NCBI GenBank assembly: GCA_002381125.1
Contig: DFUT01000009.1
Location: forward strand, 1-64,000
DNA: 64,000 bases
Reading direction: 5' to 3'
Origin: Bacteroidales bacterium UBA4179
Lineage (GTDB): Bacteria; Bacteroidota; Bacteroidia; Bacteroidales; Dysgonomonadaceae
Shown here: one piece after another, positions 42,439 through 51,874 of the stretch
How the letters are laid out: every line of letters begins with the position of its first letter
Numbering within the stretch: position 1 is the stretch's first letter
Program-made: the position numbers and the translations under genes
The notes under the pieces: model-generated
The model's input: only the letters and a program-made list of their open reading frames with translations
Database searches by the model: none
What the model was told of the DNA's origin: nothing

Positions 42439-43296
42439 ATGAAAAAAACGATGACTTCTTTATTTTGTTTTACGTTCGTTTCAATTTTGATCGCAACTTT
42501 TGCCCAAGACAAAAAAACGTGCATGTTGAATGTGGCAACATTTAATTTGCGTATGGACACGCCAAGTGATGGCGAAAATGCTTGGCCTAAAAGAAAGGAA
42601 ATGGTAAAGGGATTGATTCGTTTTCACGATTTCGATATTTGTGGTACTCAAGAAGGTTTTAAGCATCAGTTGAACGATATTTTGGAGTTGGGCAATTATT
42701 CCTATGTGGGAGCAGGACGCGATGATGGGAAGGACGCCGGCGAGCATTCGGCAATTTTGTATAAAAAAGATCGTTTAGAAGTGCTTGAAAATGGCAATTT
42801 TTGGTTTTCCGAAACGCCCGATATTCCTGGTAAAGGCTGGGATGCAACGTGTTGCAACCGCATCTGCTCATGGGCAAAGTTTAAAGATAAAAAATCGGGG
42901 AAAGAGTTTTATGTTTTCAATTCGCATTTCGATCACGAAGGCCGAGTTGCCCGAAGAAATTCATCGTTATTGTTATTGAAAAGAATCCAGGAAATTGCAG
43001 GGAATATGCCGGTATTCTGCACAGGCGATTTCAATGCAATTCCCGATGACGACCCCATTCAGATCATTTACAACGACGGCAGTCTAATGGATTCCTACCG
43101 GGTTACACGGCAACCTCCTTATGGAACGGAAGGCACCTTCCATTCTTTTAATGTGAATTCGCCTATGAAAGACCGAATAGACTATATTTGGGTAACAAAA
43201 AACATTACGGTTATTAAATATGGCACGCTCAATGAACAACAATATGGGCGATTCCCTTCGGATCATTTTCCGGTAATGATCAAAGCCGTTTTTTAA
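42439..43296 (+). CDS. Secreted endonuclease/exonuclease/phosphatase family hydrolase
   Basis: A 285-residue exported protein with a short signal peptide (cut near TFAQD). The EEP fold is complete: LNVATFNLRMD (Asn), CGTQEGF (catalytic Glu), FNSHFDHEG (His), CTGDFNAIPDD (Asp-Asn), RIDYIWVT and the final SDHFPVMIK (Asp-His). Substrate may be a nucleic acid, an inositol phosphate or a phospholipid; the Bacteroidota secreted group is uncharacterised, so none is assigned. It is convergent with the aminotransferase gene (6-base gap). Confidence 0.9.
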   Translation: MKKTMTSLFCFTFVSILIATFAQDKKTCMLNVATFNLRMDTPSDGENAWPKRKEMVKGLIRFHDFDICGTQEGFKHQLNDILELGNYSYVGAGRDDGKDAGEHSAILYKKDRLEVLENGNFWFSETPDIPGKGWDATCCNRICSWAKFKDKKSGKEFYVFNSHFDHEGRVARRNSSLLLLKRIQEIAGNMPVFCTGDFNAIPDDDPIQIIYNDGSLMDSYRVTRQPPYGTEGTFHSFNVNSPMKDRIDYIWVTKNITVIKYGTLNEQQYGRFPSDHFPVMIKAVF

Positions 43297-43302
43297 AAAA
43301 CG

Positions 43303-44499
43303 TTATGCCAGTTTTGCCAACGCTTCTTTTATACGGTTAATTGCTTTGGCGATATTTTCCTCGGACGTCGCATACGATAATCGAATGCATGTGGGTGCAC
43401 CAAATGCAGCACCACCTACGCAGGCTACATGTCCTTCTTCGAGCAAATACATGGCAAGATCGGATGCATTCTTGATGATTTTTCCATTATGTGATTTTCC
43501 GAAATAGCTGTCACATTGGGGGAAGATATAAAAAGCACCCATCGGATCGTTGACCTTCAAACCCGGAATGTTGTCGAGAAGGTTCACGATAAGATTTTTT
43601 CTTCTTTGGAAAGCTTGACGCATGGTTTCTACGCATGTCTGATCACCGGTATATGCGGCTAGAGCAGCTTTTTGCGAAATGGATGACGGCCCCGATGTAT
43701 ATTGTCCTTGCAAGGTATTGCAAGCCGATGCCAGCCATTTTGGAGCAGCTATCCACCCGATACGCCATCCTGTCATGGCGTAAGCCTTGGATACTCCATT
43801 TGCTATGATTACACGTTGTCGAATGTTTTCGAATTGCGCAATGCTTTCGTGTTTCCCGATATAATTGATGTGTTCGTAAATTTCGTCTGAAATCACGAAT
43901 ATTTGCGGATGAACGGCCAAAACATCGGCCAACTTCTCTAGTTCTTCTTTAGTGTAAACACTTCCCGTCGGATTTGAAGGAGAACAAAGGATAAGTGCTT
44001 TTGTTTTGGGTGTAATGGCTTTTTCCAGTTGTTCGGCAGTAATTTTAAAGTTTTGTTCGATGTCGGCTGCTATAAAAACCGATTTTCCTTCGGCCAGTTT
44101 AACCATTTCGGGATAACTTACCCAATAAGGTGCGGGAATAATCACTTCATCGCCTTTGTTTATCAATGTCAGTATTACATTGCAAATGGATTGTTTTGCC
44201 CCGTTGGAACAGACAATCTGATCGGGTGTAAAATCAAGATTATTTTCTCTTTCCAGTTTTTCGCATATGGCTTTTCGCAAATCAAGGTAGCCGGGAACAG
44301 GTGAATAGAAAGTGAAATTATCGTCTATGGCTTTTTTTGCAGCTTCTTTTATGTGATCGGGAGTATTGAAATCGGGCTCGCCGACGCTTAAATTGATTAC
44401 GTCAATACCCTGTGCTTTCAGTTCATTGCTTTTTTGCGACATGGCAAATGTTTCCGAGGGTGAAAGCGTTGTTATTCGGATAGATAGGGGAGTGTTCAT
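43303..44499 (-). CDS. Pyridoxal-phosphate aminotransferase (aspartate aminotransferase-like, class I)
   Basis: A 398-residue fold-type I aminotransferase. Motifs: VINLSVGEPDFNTPDHI at the N-terminus, the PLP-phosphate region CSNGAKQSI, SPSNPTGSVYTKEEL, ISDEIYEHI and the Lys-bearing GVSKAYAMTGWRIGW; the substrate-carboxylate Arg lies in CIRLSYA. It fits the I-gamma/1b aspartate aminotransferase subgroup (AspC-like of thermophiles and Bacteroidota), but close relatives use other amino acids. A -7 box TATATTTG (44535-44542, minus) lies 36 bases upstream. Confidence 0.92.
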   Translation of the reverse strand: MNTPLSIRITTLSPSETFAMSQKSNELKAQGIDVINLSVGEPDFNTPDHIKEAAKKAIDDNFTFYSPVPGYLDLRKAICEKLERENNLDFTPDQIVCSNGAKQSICNVILTLINKGDEVIIPAPYWVSYPEMVKLAEGKSVFIAADIEQNFKITAEQLEKAITPKTKALILCSPSNPTGSVYTKEELEKLADVLAVHPQIFVISDEIYEHINYIGKHESIAQFENIRQRVIIANGVSKAYAMTGWRIGWIAAPKWLASACNTLQGQYTSGPSSISQKAALAAYTGDQTCVETMRQAFQRRKNLIVNLLDNIPGLKVNDPMGAFYIFPQCDSYFGKSHNGKIIKNASDLAMYLLEEGHVACVGGAAFGAPTCIRLSYATSEENIAKAINRIKEALAKLA

Positions 44500-44610
44500 A
44501 AATTATATTTTTACTTTTTGAACAAAAATCTGCGCAAATATAATGAAAATTCATTTTCTACGTGATTGTTTATGGATTTTTGTAAGGAAAAATGATTTAT
44601 GGGTTGCAAT

Positions 44611-44641
44611 AAAATAAAAAAACCGCCTGAAAAAGCGGTTT
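44611..44641 (-). terminator. Terminator of tRNA-Ser (GCT)
   Basis: On the minus strand a 7-base stem AAACCGC/GCGGTTT is followed by a long T-run. It begins 4 bases after the tRNA end. Confidence 0.88.
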
Positions 44642-44644
44642 CTG

Positions 44645-44731
44645 CGGAAGCTGGGGGATTCGAACCCCCGGTACGATTACTCGTACGGCAGTTTAGCAAA
44701 CTGCTGGTTTCAGCCACTCACCCAAACTTCC
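44645..44731 (-). tRNA. tRNA-Ser (GCT)
   Basis: The 87-base class II gene has acceptor GGAAGTT/AGCTTCC (one G-T pair), anticodon stem GCAGT/ACTGC with loop TTGCTAA (anticodon GCT), long variable arm (GTACGAG..CGTAC) and T loop TTCGAAT; discriminator G. CCA is not encoded. Confidence 0.95.
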
Positions 44732-44757
44732 GAATGAAAAGTTTGCAAAATCGCTTG

Positions 44758-44789
44758 CAAATATACGAGTTTGTTTTCAGCTTATCAAA
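44758..44789 (-). promoter_or_regulatory. Promoter of tRNA-Ser (GCT)
   Basis: On the minus strand TTTG (44786-44789), 20 bases, then TATATTTG (44758-44765), 27 bases before the tRNA: a full match to the Bacteroides pattern. Confidence 0.7.
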
Positions 44790-44819
44790 GGAAATTCAAA
44801 TTTTTCGTGAAAATATTCC

Positions 44820-44827
44820 TACATTTG
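44820..44827 (+). promoter_or_regulatory. -7 element of mltG
   Basis: TACATTTG fits TAnnTTTG and lies 29 bases before the mltG ATG. The -33 region has only a T-run. Confidence 0.5.
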
Positions 44828-44856
44828 CATACTTTTTTGTGGTAAAAATCGGTTGA

Positions 44857-45900
44857 ATGAAAAAGAAATCAAAAAGAAAACGGTATAAAAAAGCAGGATG
44901 GATTTTTTTATTGGCAGTATTGCTGATAATGGGTGCTGTTTTTTATTTAAAAAAAACCGTTTTTAAACCTTTCACTCCGGATACGACCGTTTATATCTAC
45001 ATTGATGAAAAAAGAGATTTCGATGATATTGTTCATCAATTGAAGGAAAAAGCCGGTTTGCCTTCAGAAAAAATTTTCAACATGTTGGCAAAGCGAATGA
45101 ACTATTTGTCTAATATCAAAACCGGTTGTTATGCCGTTAAAAATGGTATGACCATGATCGAGTTGATTCGTATTTTGCGTGCAGGAATGCAAACCCCCGT
45201 AAATCTTACTTTCAATAATATTCGCACAAAGACCGACCTGGTTTCGCGACTTTCGCAACAACTCATGCTAGATAGTGTTTCTTTAATGAATGCCTTGAAT
45301 GATTTGGAAAAAGTCGAGAAATTTGGATTCGATACCTGTACGGTGGTATGTATGTTTATTCCCAATACGTATGAAGTATATTGGGATATCGGGGTCGACA
45401 AACTTCTTTCGCGAATGAAACGCGAATACGATATTTTCTGGAATGCTGAGCGAAAAGCCAAAGCCCAAAAAATTGGTTTGACGCCGGTAGAAGTTTCCAT
45501 CTTGGCGTCCATTGTTGAAGAAGAGGCCACTTATCCCGATGAATATCCGGTTATAGCAGGTCTTTATTTGAATCGTTTGCATAAGGGAATGAAACTTGAA
45601 GCCGATCCGACAGTCAAGTTTGCCGTTGGCGACTTTTCGTTGCAGCGCATTCTGTTTAAGCACTTGGAAGTGGACTCGCCTTATAATACATATAAATATG
45701 CCGGATTACCGCCGGGACCCATTCGTATACCCTCTATCGAAGCCATTGATGCTGTTCTTTCACCTCAACAGCATGGTTATCTGTTTATGTGCGCCAAAGA
45801 CGATCTTTCCGGGAGACATAATTTTGCGTCTACACATACAGAACATGCACGCAATGCGGTACGCTATCAGCGTGCACTCGATGGAAGAAAAATCTACTAA
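44857..45900 (+). CDS. mltG: Endolytic peptidoglycan transglycosylase (YceG family)
   Basis: Cleaves nascent glycan strands and so ends their polymerisation. The 347-residue protein has a basic N-terminus, one membrane helix (about 14-32), a LysM-like region, and the YceG catalytic domain with SIVEEEATYPDEYPVIAGLY (catalytic Glu), RLHKGMKLEADPTVKFA and SPYNTYKYAGLPPGPI. All signature motifs are kept. It is convergent with and overlaps the aldo/keto reductase by 4 bases. Confidence 0.95.
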   Translation: MKKKSKRKRYKKAGWIFLLAVLLIMGAVFYLKKTVFKPFTPDTTVYIYIDEKRDFDDIVHQLKEKAGLPSEKIFNMLAKRMNYLSNIKTGCYAVKNGMTMIELIRILRAGMQTPVNLTFNNIRTKTDLVSRLSQQLMLDSVSLMNALNDLEKVEKFGFDTCTVVCMFIPNTYEVYWDIGVDKLLSRMKREYDIFWNAERKAKAQKIGLTPVEVSILASIVEEEATYPDEYPVIAGLYLNRLHKGMKLEADPTVKFAVGDFSLQRILFKHLEVDSPYNTYKYAGLPPGPIRIPSIEAIDAVLSPQQHGYLFMCAKDDLSGRHNFASTHTEHARNAVRYQRALDGRKIY

Positions 45901-46718
45901 AAAGTGATTTCGTCGGGATGAGATCCAACCCGTTGATCTTTATTCAGTGAACTAATTCGTTTCATGTCTTCTTCCGATAGTTCGAAATCGAAAATATCCA
46001 GGTTTTCTTTCTGGCGAGATAAATTCGATGATTTGGGAATTACTACAATACCGCGTTGGATGTCCCACCGCAAAACCACTTGTGCGGGTGTTTTCCCGTA
46101 TTTTTCGGCTATCTCTTTAAGAATAGGTTCTTCAAGCAAATTATTCTTCTTGGCACAGAAAGGGCTCCATGCTTCAGGAACAATGTTTTTTCCATGCAAA
46201 TAATTCACGAGTTTTTCTTGAGTCAGGTAAGGGTGAAGTTCAATTTGATCTACCGCGGGGATTACCGATGCCGTTTCAAGCAGTTCATCAAGATGATGTT
46301 CGAGATAATTGCTGACGCCTATGGCTCTTACTTTTCCGCCGGCATAGATTTTTTCCATTTCTTTCCAAACAGAAACGTATTTCCCTTTCACCGGCCAATG
46401 TACCAGATACAAGTCTACGTATTCTGTCTTTAGCCGTTGCAAACTGGCTTCAAAAGCGCTTTGCACATTGTCTTTCCGTATATCGTCGTTCCATAGTTTG
46501 GTGGTCAAAAAAATTTCTTCGCGTGGTACGCCACTGTCTCTGATGGCTCTTCCTACGGCTTCTTCGTTTTCGTATATCATTGCCGTATCAATGTGTCGAT
46601 ATCCCACATCGAGAGCCATTCGTACCGTTTCGTATGCAATTTTGTCGTCGTTTAACCGAAAAACACCTAGTCCCACATAAGGAATTTTTATTCCATTGTT
46701 TAATGTTGCGTATTCCAT
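45897..46718 (-). CDS. Aldo/keto reductase
   Basis: An NADPH-dependent carbonyl reductase of 273 residues. The catalytic tetrad is present: Asp44 and Tyr49 (RHIDTAMIYENEEAVG), Lys74 (LTTKLWNDD), His107 (LYLVHWPVKG). The cofactor-binding end has VVIPKSSNLSRQKEN. It resembles the 2,5-diketo-gluconate reductase group (AKR5), but substrates of this family are broad. The gene lies between mltG and ribF, 15 bases after ribF on the same strand. Confidence 0.92.
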   Translation of the reverse strand: MEYATLNNGIKIPYVGLGVFRLNDDKIAYETVRMALDVGYRHIDTAMIYENEEAVGRAIRDSGVPREEIFLTTKLWNDDIRKDNVQSAFEASLQRLKTEYVDLYLVHWPVKGKYVSVWKEMEKIYAGGKVRAIGVSNYLEHHLDELLETASVIPAVDQIELHPYLTQEKLVNYLHGKNIVPEAWSPFCAKKNNLLEEPILKEIAEKYGKTPAQVVLRWDIQRGIVVIPKSSNLSRQKENLDIFDFELSEEDMKRISSLNKDQRVGSHPDEITF

Positions 46719-46733
46719 AATTTTCCTCTTTTT

Positions 46734-47705
46734 TTAGTTGTTGAGTCTTTCCATTACCGTAATTTTGTCTTGTCTTATTTGTTCGACCAACGATTTTACA
46801 CTGTCAAATTTTTTATCAGGCCGAATAAAATCAACAAATTCAACAGTCAATGATCGATTATACAAATCGCCTTCAAAATCGAAGATATTGACTTCCATGC
46901 TGATTTCGTTATTGTTGTGTAATGTCGGTCGTGTTCCGATGTACAACATTCCTTTGTAAATTTCGTTTTCGAATCGGACAAAGACCGCATAAACGCCTAA
47001 TGCCGGAATCACTTTATATTTTTCCCATGCCTGAATATTGGCTGTGGGAAAACCGATGGTGCGACCCACTTTATACCCCTCGATAATTTTACCCGAAAAT
47101 TTGTAATTATAAGACAGCAATTTATTCGCTAATTTGATTTTTCCTTCTGCCAGTAAACGCCGTATCCGTGACGAGCTTACATGACGGTCTTCAAAACGCA
47201 GTTCGGTTGCCTGCAAAACGTCAATTCCCAATTCGTTGCCATATTTTACATATTCCGGAAATCCTTCTTCCCTGTTATGCCCAAAACGATGATCGTGACC
47301 CACAACCAAGGTGTGCACATTGATTTTTTCTTTCAGTGTCTTCTCCATAAATTCTTTTGCTGTCAACGTTGCAAGTTCGACTGTGAAGGGCATGCTCACG
47401 CAATAATCGATTCCGGTGGTTTCCAGTTGTTCCAGTTTTTCCTCATATCCACACAAAAGTTTAGGTTGATAGTCCTGTTGTAATACTTTTCGTGGATGTT
47501 CGGGAAAAGTAATTACTGCTGCAGGTAAATTTAATTGCTTTGCCTTTGCTTTTACCTGATTGATTAAATATCGGTGTCCGATGTGTACTCCGTCGAAAAA
47601 ACCGAGAGTGGCCACCAATGGCCTGTGTTCGACGTGCATTTTTTTTGATAAATCGATAAGTTCCAAAACAAGTGATCTTTGTTTGCTTTTGTTCAATAAA
47701 CGCAT
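46734..47705 (-). CDS. ribF: Bifunctional riboflavin kinase/FAD synthetase
   Basis: Makes FMN and FAD from riboflavin. The N-terminal adenylyltransferase domain has TLGFFDGVHIGHRYLI and VGHDHRFGHNREE, then SSSRIRRLL; the C-terminal kinase domain has GRTIGFPTANI and the later VEFVDFIRPDKKF. The start is uncertain: ATG at 47705 (MRLLNKSKQ, with GGGGTG 5 bases upstream) is used here; ATG at 47639 (MHVEHRPLVATLG) is a shorter alternative and TTG at 47747 a longer one. Length near 320 residues fits the family. Confidence 0.93.
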   Translation of the reverse strand: MRLLNKSKQRSLVLELIDLSKKMHVEHRPLVATLGFFDGVHIGHRYLINQVKAKAKQLNLPAAVITFPEHPRKVLQQDYQPKLLCGYEEKLEQLETTGIDYCVSMPFTVELATLTAKEFMEKTLKEKINVHTLVVGHDHRFGHNREEGFPEYVKYGNELGIDVLQATELRFEDRHVSSSRIRRLLAEGKIKLANKLLSYNYKFSGKIIEGYKVGRTIGFPTANIQAWEKYKVIPALGVYAVFVRFENEIYKGMLYIGTRPTLHNNNEISMEVNIFDFEGDLYNRSLTVEFVDFIRPDKKFDSVKSLVEQIRQDKITVMERLNN

Positions 47706-47798
47706 GACACCCCTTTTTAGTTTAAAAAGGAGTGAGAAATTCGCCAAAAACGGTTTTTCTTTTTTCTCGAAAATACAAAGTACTATTCATTATTTCTT

Positions 47799-47806
47799 TA
47801 TCTTTG
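47799..47806 (+). promoter_or_regulatory. -7 element of the DUF1080 gene
   Basis: TATCTTTG fits TAnnTTTG and lies 56 bases before the ATG at 47863. No -33 TTTG is seen. Confidence 0.45.
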
Positions 47807-47862
47807 TGAAAAGGTGAAATAAACTGACCCATATTTCATTAATTAATATAAAAAAGAAGATC

Positions 47863-49134
47863 ATGAAAACGAAAATTTTATTTGTTTGCGTTGTAATGGC
47901 GGGAATATTTCTTGTTTCCTGCAAAAGTGGAGAAAAAAATAATGTGTTGACGGCAGCCGAAGAGGCCGAGGGGTGGGAATTATTGTTTGATGGCAAAACC
48001 TTGAATGGTTGGCGCGATTACAATGGCGATTCGTTGACCGCTCCATGGACAGTTGAAGATGGAACGATTCGTGCATTGGGTGGAGGCAGCGATGCGAGTG
48101 GTTACATTGTAACCGATGAAATTTATGAAAATTTTGAGTTGGTTTGGGACTGGAAAATTGCCGAAGGCGGTAATAGCGGCGTACTGTATCATGTTGTGGA
48201 ACACCCCAAATTTAATGTACCATATATCACGGGTCCTGAATATCAATTGATTGATGAGGAGAATTTTCCCGAACCGCTTGAAGAGTGGCAGAAAACGGCA
48301 GCCGATTATGCCATGTATGTTCCCGATCCAAGCAAGAAAAAATTGAAACCCGCCGGAGAGTGGAATACTTCGAAAATCGTTTTCGACAACGGCCATGTCG
48401 AATATTGGCTTAACGGTGAAAAAGTGCTTGAATTTGAGGCATGGACAGACGAGTGGTTTGAGCGAAAAAACAGCGGCAAATGGAAAGATGCTCCCGAATA
48501 CGGATTAGCACACAAGGGTGTTATTTGTCTTCAGGATCACGGTTCGGCCGCCTGGTTTCGCAATCTCAAGATTAAAGAATTGCCCAGAAAAACAAAAGAG
48601 GTAACGCTTTTCAATGGCGTCGATCTACATGGTTGGGAAGTATACGGGACCGAGAAATGGTATGTCCAAGATGGCGTTTTGGTATGCGAAAGTGGTCCTG
48701 AAAAAAAATACGGTTATCTTGCAACGCGCGAGTACTACGATGATTTTGATCTTACTCTCGAGTTCAAGCAAGAATCCAATGGGAATTCGGGCGTTTTCTT
48801 CCGTTCGTTTATCGAGCCCGGCGAGATTATTAACGGTTGGCAAGTGGAAGTTGCACCCAAAGGGCATGGTACAGGCGGTATATATGAATCCTATGGAAGA
48901 GGATGGCTGGCGCAAATTCCGGAGGAGAAAGAAGATGTCTTGAAAGAGGGTGAATGGAATACTTTACGCATACGTGTACAAGGCGATAATGTAAAAACAT
49001 GGTTAAACGGTGAAGAAATGATTGATCTAAGCGATGAAAAAATCGGCAAAGGTCAAGGTCGCATTGCGTTGCAGATACATGATGGCGGCGGTATTAAAGT
49101 ACTCTGGAAAAATTTTCAATTAAAAACGCTATAA
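47863..49134 (+). CDS. Lipoprotein with two DUF1080 (3-keto-disaccharide hydrolase) domains
   Basis: A 423-residue protein with a lipobox (GIFLVSCKSG, Cys20). It holds two concanavalin-like DUF1080 domains: residues about 37-227 (GWELLFDGKTLNGWRDY to LQDHGSAAWFRNLKI) and about 233-423 (VTLFNGVDLHGWEVYG to LQIHDGGGIKVLWKNF). Both start with the same F-(D/N)-G-x-x-L/H-GW motif and share NSGV(L/F)(Y/F)-type strands, so they are an internal duplication. The family cleaves 3-keto-glycosides or binds sugars. Located at the cell surface or periplasm by its lipobox. Monocistronic, with a terminator after it. Confidence 0.9.
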   Translation: MKTKILFVCVVMAGIFLVSCKSGEKNNVLTAAEEAEGWELLFDGKTLNGWRDYNGDSLTAPWTVEDGTIRALGGGSDASGYIVTDEIYENFELVWDWKIAEGGNSGVLYHVVEHPKFNVPYITGPEYQLIDEENFPEPLEEWQKTAADYAMYVPDPSKKKLKPAGEWNTSKIVFDNGHVEYWLNGEKVLEFEAWTDEWFERKNSGKWKDAPEYGLAHKGVICLQDHGSAAWFRNLKIKELPRKTKEVTLFNGVDLHGWEVYGTEKWYVQDGVLVCESGPEKKYGYLATREYYDDFDLTLEFKQESNGNSGVFFRSFIEPGEIINGWQVEVAPKGHGTGGIYESYGRGWLAQIPEEKEDVLKEGEWNTLRIRVQGDNVKTWLNGEEMIDLSDEKIGKGQGRIALQIHDGGGIKVLWKNFQLKTL

Positions 49135-49157
49135 AAACACAATTCCAGGTTAATTGA

Positions 49158-49196
49158 CCTGTTGAGCAACATCGAAAACGCTCAACGGGTTTTTTT
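49158..49196 (+). terminator. Terminator of the DUF1080 gene
   Basis: CCTGTTGAGC pairs with GCTCAACGGG (one T-G pair) and seven T follow; 23 bases after the stop codon. Confidence 0.88.
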
Positions 49197-49274
49197 GGCA
49201 TCTTTTTTGTACAATAAATTATAAACCAACAAAGGTTATTTTCTTAGACGATAGTTTTTTACGAAAAAACAAAC

Positions 49275-49282
49275 TATCTTTG
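49275..49282 (+). promoter_or_regulatory. -7 element of rsfS
   Basis: TATCTTTG fits TAnnTTTG and lies 24 bases before the rsfS ATG. Confidence 0.5.
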
Positions 49283-49306
49283 TATTGCAAATTTACAGAA
49301 TAGCGA

Positions 49307-49666
49307 ATGAGAGAAAAAAACAGGTTATTAGAAAGCATAATAAAAGGAATACAGGAAAAAAAGGGGAAAAACATCACCACTATAGAATTGAAGGAGATTG
49401 CAGGAGCAATCTGCGATTATTTTGTTATTTGTGAAGGAAATACTCCTATGCAGGTTTCGGCTGTCGCTGAATCTATCGAAGAGGTTGTATGGGAAAACAC
49501 GAATGAAAATCCGCTCAGAATACACGGTCGACAACGGGCAGAATGGATTGGCATGGATTATGGCACCATTATTGTGCATATTTTTTTGCCTGAGTTGCGT
49601 GTTTTTTACGATATCGAACATTTGTGGGCTGATGCTTTTCTAAAGACTATTCCCGATGTAGAATAA
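49307..49666 (+). CDS. rsfS: Ribosome silencing factor
   Basis: RsfS binds L14 on the 50S subunit and blocks subunit joining when nutrients are scarce. The 119-residue protein has ICDYFVICEGNTPMQVSAVA and RAEWIGMDYGTIIVHIF followed by YDIEHLWADA, the family signature in normal length. It is followed by ftsH after 66 bases on the same strand, a common Bacteroidota pairing. Confidence 0.95.
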   Translation: MREKNRLLESIIKGIQEKKGKNITTIELKEIAGAICDYFVICEGNTPMQVSAVAESIEEVVWENTNENPLRIHGRQRAEWIGMDYGTIIVHIFLPELRVFYDIEHLWADAFLKTIPDVE

Positions 49667-49732
49667 AAACTTATTTCTTTTAAAATTGTTACATTCGTAC
49701 GTTATTAATTTTTTCTTGGGGATAATAAATAA

Positions 49733-51859
49733 ATGGATAAAAACAATAAAAATTCGAATAGACAACCACCCTTAAACCCTAATAAAGGCAATAAACCTCC
49801 AAAATCATCTTTTAACGCATACTGGATTTATACCCTTATTTTTGTAGCCCTGTTGGCGTTATATTTTTTTGGTGGAAATTCTTCGGTAAAGGAAGTATCA
49901 TGGTCTGATTTTCAGAAATATGTAAATGAAGATCGGGTTGAGAGTATTGTTATTTACAGCAATAAAGAGATAGCCGAAGCAAAAGTAAGGAAGGAATCCG
50001 CAGGTTACATTTTTGGAGAAGATGTAAATGCTGCCGGGAAAAATCCCGTTATTACGGTTCGTATCCCATCTGCAGAAGGTGCTTCGGAGTTTATCGATAA
50101 AGTAAAATCGGAAAAAGGGTACAACATTGAGGTGCGTTTTGACACCACATCCGAAATATGGGGAATTCTACTTACCGCCGCTCCTTTCATTTTGTTGATT
50201 GTTTTCTGGATTTGGATGATGAGAAGGATGCAAAGCGGCGGAGGTGGCGGAGGTGGAAATATTTTCAGTGTCGGGAAATCCAAAGCCCAGCTTTTTGACA
50301 AGGATGCAGGTGAAAAGGTCACTTTTAAAGATGTTGCGGGGCTTTCGGAAGCCAAGGAAGAGGTTAGGGAAATAGTGGAATTTCTTAAACATCCCAATAA
50401 TTATACCCGATTAGGTGGAAAAATCCCTAAAGGCGCATTGTTGATAGGACCTCCCGGTACAGGGAAGACCTTGCTGGCAAAAGCTGTTGCAGGTGAAGCT
50501 GATGTGCCGTTTTTTTCTATTTCGGGATCCGATTTTGTCGAAATGTTTGTTGGAGTGGGCGCTTCACGAGTACGAGACCTCTTTCGTCAGGCAAAAGAAA
50601 AAGCCCCGTGTATCGTTTTTATCGACGAGATTGATGCTGTAGGGCGTGCTCGCGGCAAGAATGTCAATTTTGGTGCAAATGACGAACGGGAAAACACCTT
50701 GAATCAGCTTCTAACCGAGATGGATGGCTTCAGTTCGAATAGCGGGGTTATCATTCTTGCAGCAACCAACCGCGCCGATGTGTTGGACAAGGCTTTGCTG
50801 CGTGCCGGTCGTTTCGATCGTCAGATCTATGTGGAATTGCCCGATTTAAATGATCGTAGAGAAATATTCAATGTTCATCTTCGTCCGATTAAAATTGATG
50901 AAACGGTAGATGTCGATTTCTTGGCTCGCCAGACACCCGGTTTTTCCGGTGCAGATATAGCCAATGTATGCAATGAAGCAGCATTGATTGCTGCACGCAG
51001 AAAAAAGAAGTTTGTTCAAAAAGAAGATTTTTTGAGCGCTGTTGATCGTATAGTTGGGGGATTGGAAAAGAAAAGTAAAATTATCACGCAGGATGAAAAA
51101 CGCTCCATTGCTATTCACGAGTCCGGTCATGCGACGTTGAGTTGGTTCTTGAGATATGCAAGTCCATTGGTTAAAGTTACCATTGTTCCGCGAGGAAAAG
51201 CGTTAGGAGCAGCATGGTATTTACCGGAAGAGCGGCAAATTACAACCAAAGAACAAATGCTCGACGAGATGTGTGCGTTACTAGGTGGTCGTGCCGCAGA
51301 AGAATTATTTACAGGAACCATTTCATCGGGAGCAATGAATGATTTGGAAAGAGTTACCAAACAAGCGTATGCGATGATTATGTATATGGGTATGAGTGAG
51401 AAATTGGCAAATTTGTGTTATTATGATTCTACCGGTCAGGAATATCCTTTTTCCAAACCATATAGTGAGGAAACGGCTAAATTGATCGACAGTGAAGTAA
51501 AAGCCATGATATCGGAACAATATGAGCGAGCAAAGGCTATTCTTTTAGAACATAAGGAAGGTCATGGCAAACTTGCTGAAATCCTTTTGGAAAAAGAGAT
51601 TATTTATGCCGAAGATTTGGAAGCGATTTTTGGCAAGCGTCAATGGATTTCTCGTTCGCAAGAGATTTTGGAAATTAGTAAGAATATGAGACCCGACGAT
51701 AATATCATTCGTTCGAAACCGCAAGAGGTAAATCCTTTTGCTGACGCGAATCTCAATTCAGCTTCGGCACCTCGTTTTTCTAAAGAAGGAGAAGAAACAA
51801 AAGTGGAGAAATTTTCAGAAAACGAAAAAGATATCGATATATCCGAAAAAGAAGAGTAA
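49733..51859 (+). CDS. ftsH: ATP-dependent zinc metalloprotease FtsH
   Basis: A membrane-bound AAA+ protease that degrades unassembled membrane and regulatory proteins. The 708-residue protein has two membrane helices (about 31-47 and 144-162), a Gly-rich linker after the second (169-175), Walker A GPPGTGKT (239-246), Walker B IVFIDEIDAVG (near 300), the second region of homology ATNRADVLDKALLRAGR and the zinc site HESGH (452-456). The C-terminus is an acidic, variable tail. It follows rsfS and is closed by a long hairpin. Confidence 0.97.
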   Translation: MDKNNKNSNRQPPLNPNKGNKPPKSSFNAYWIYTLIFVALLALYFFGGNSSVKEVSWSDFQKYVNEDRVESIVIYSNKEIAEAKVRKESAGYIFGEDVNAAGKNPVITVRIPSAEGASEFIDKVKSEKGYNIEVRFDTTSEIWGILLTAAPFILLIVFWIWMMRRMQSGGGGGGGNIFSVGKSKAQLFDKDAGEKVTFKDVAGLSEAKEEVREIVEFLKHPNNYTRLGGKIPKGALLIGPPGTGKTLLAKAVAGEADVPFFSISGSDFVEMFVGVGASRVRDLFRQAKEKAPCIVFIDEIDAVGRARGKNVNFGANDERENTLNQLLTEMDGFSSNSGVIILAATNRADVLDKALLRAGRFDRQIYVELPDLNDRREIFNVHLRPIKIDETVDVDFLARQTPGFSGADIANVCNEAALIAARRKKKFVQKEDFLSAVDRIVGGLEKKSKIITQDEKRSIAIHESGHATLSWFLRYASPLVKVTIVPRGKALGAAWYLPEERQITTKEQMLDEMCALLGGRAAEELFTGTISSGAMNDLERVTKQAYAMIMYMGMSEKLANLCYYDSTGQEYPFSKPYSEETAKLIDSEVKAMISEQYERAKAILLEHKEGHGKLAEILLEKEIIYAEDLEAIFGKRQWISRSQEILEISKNMRPDDNIIRSKPQEVNPFADANLNSASAPRFSKEGEETKVEKFSENEKDIDISEKEE

Positions 51860-51874
51860 TTCGTTTTTTATGTC

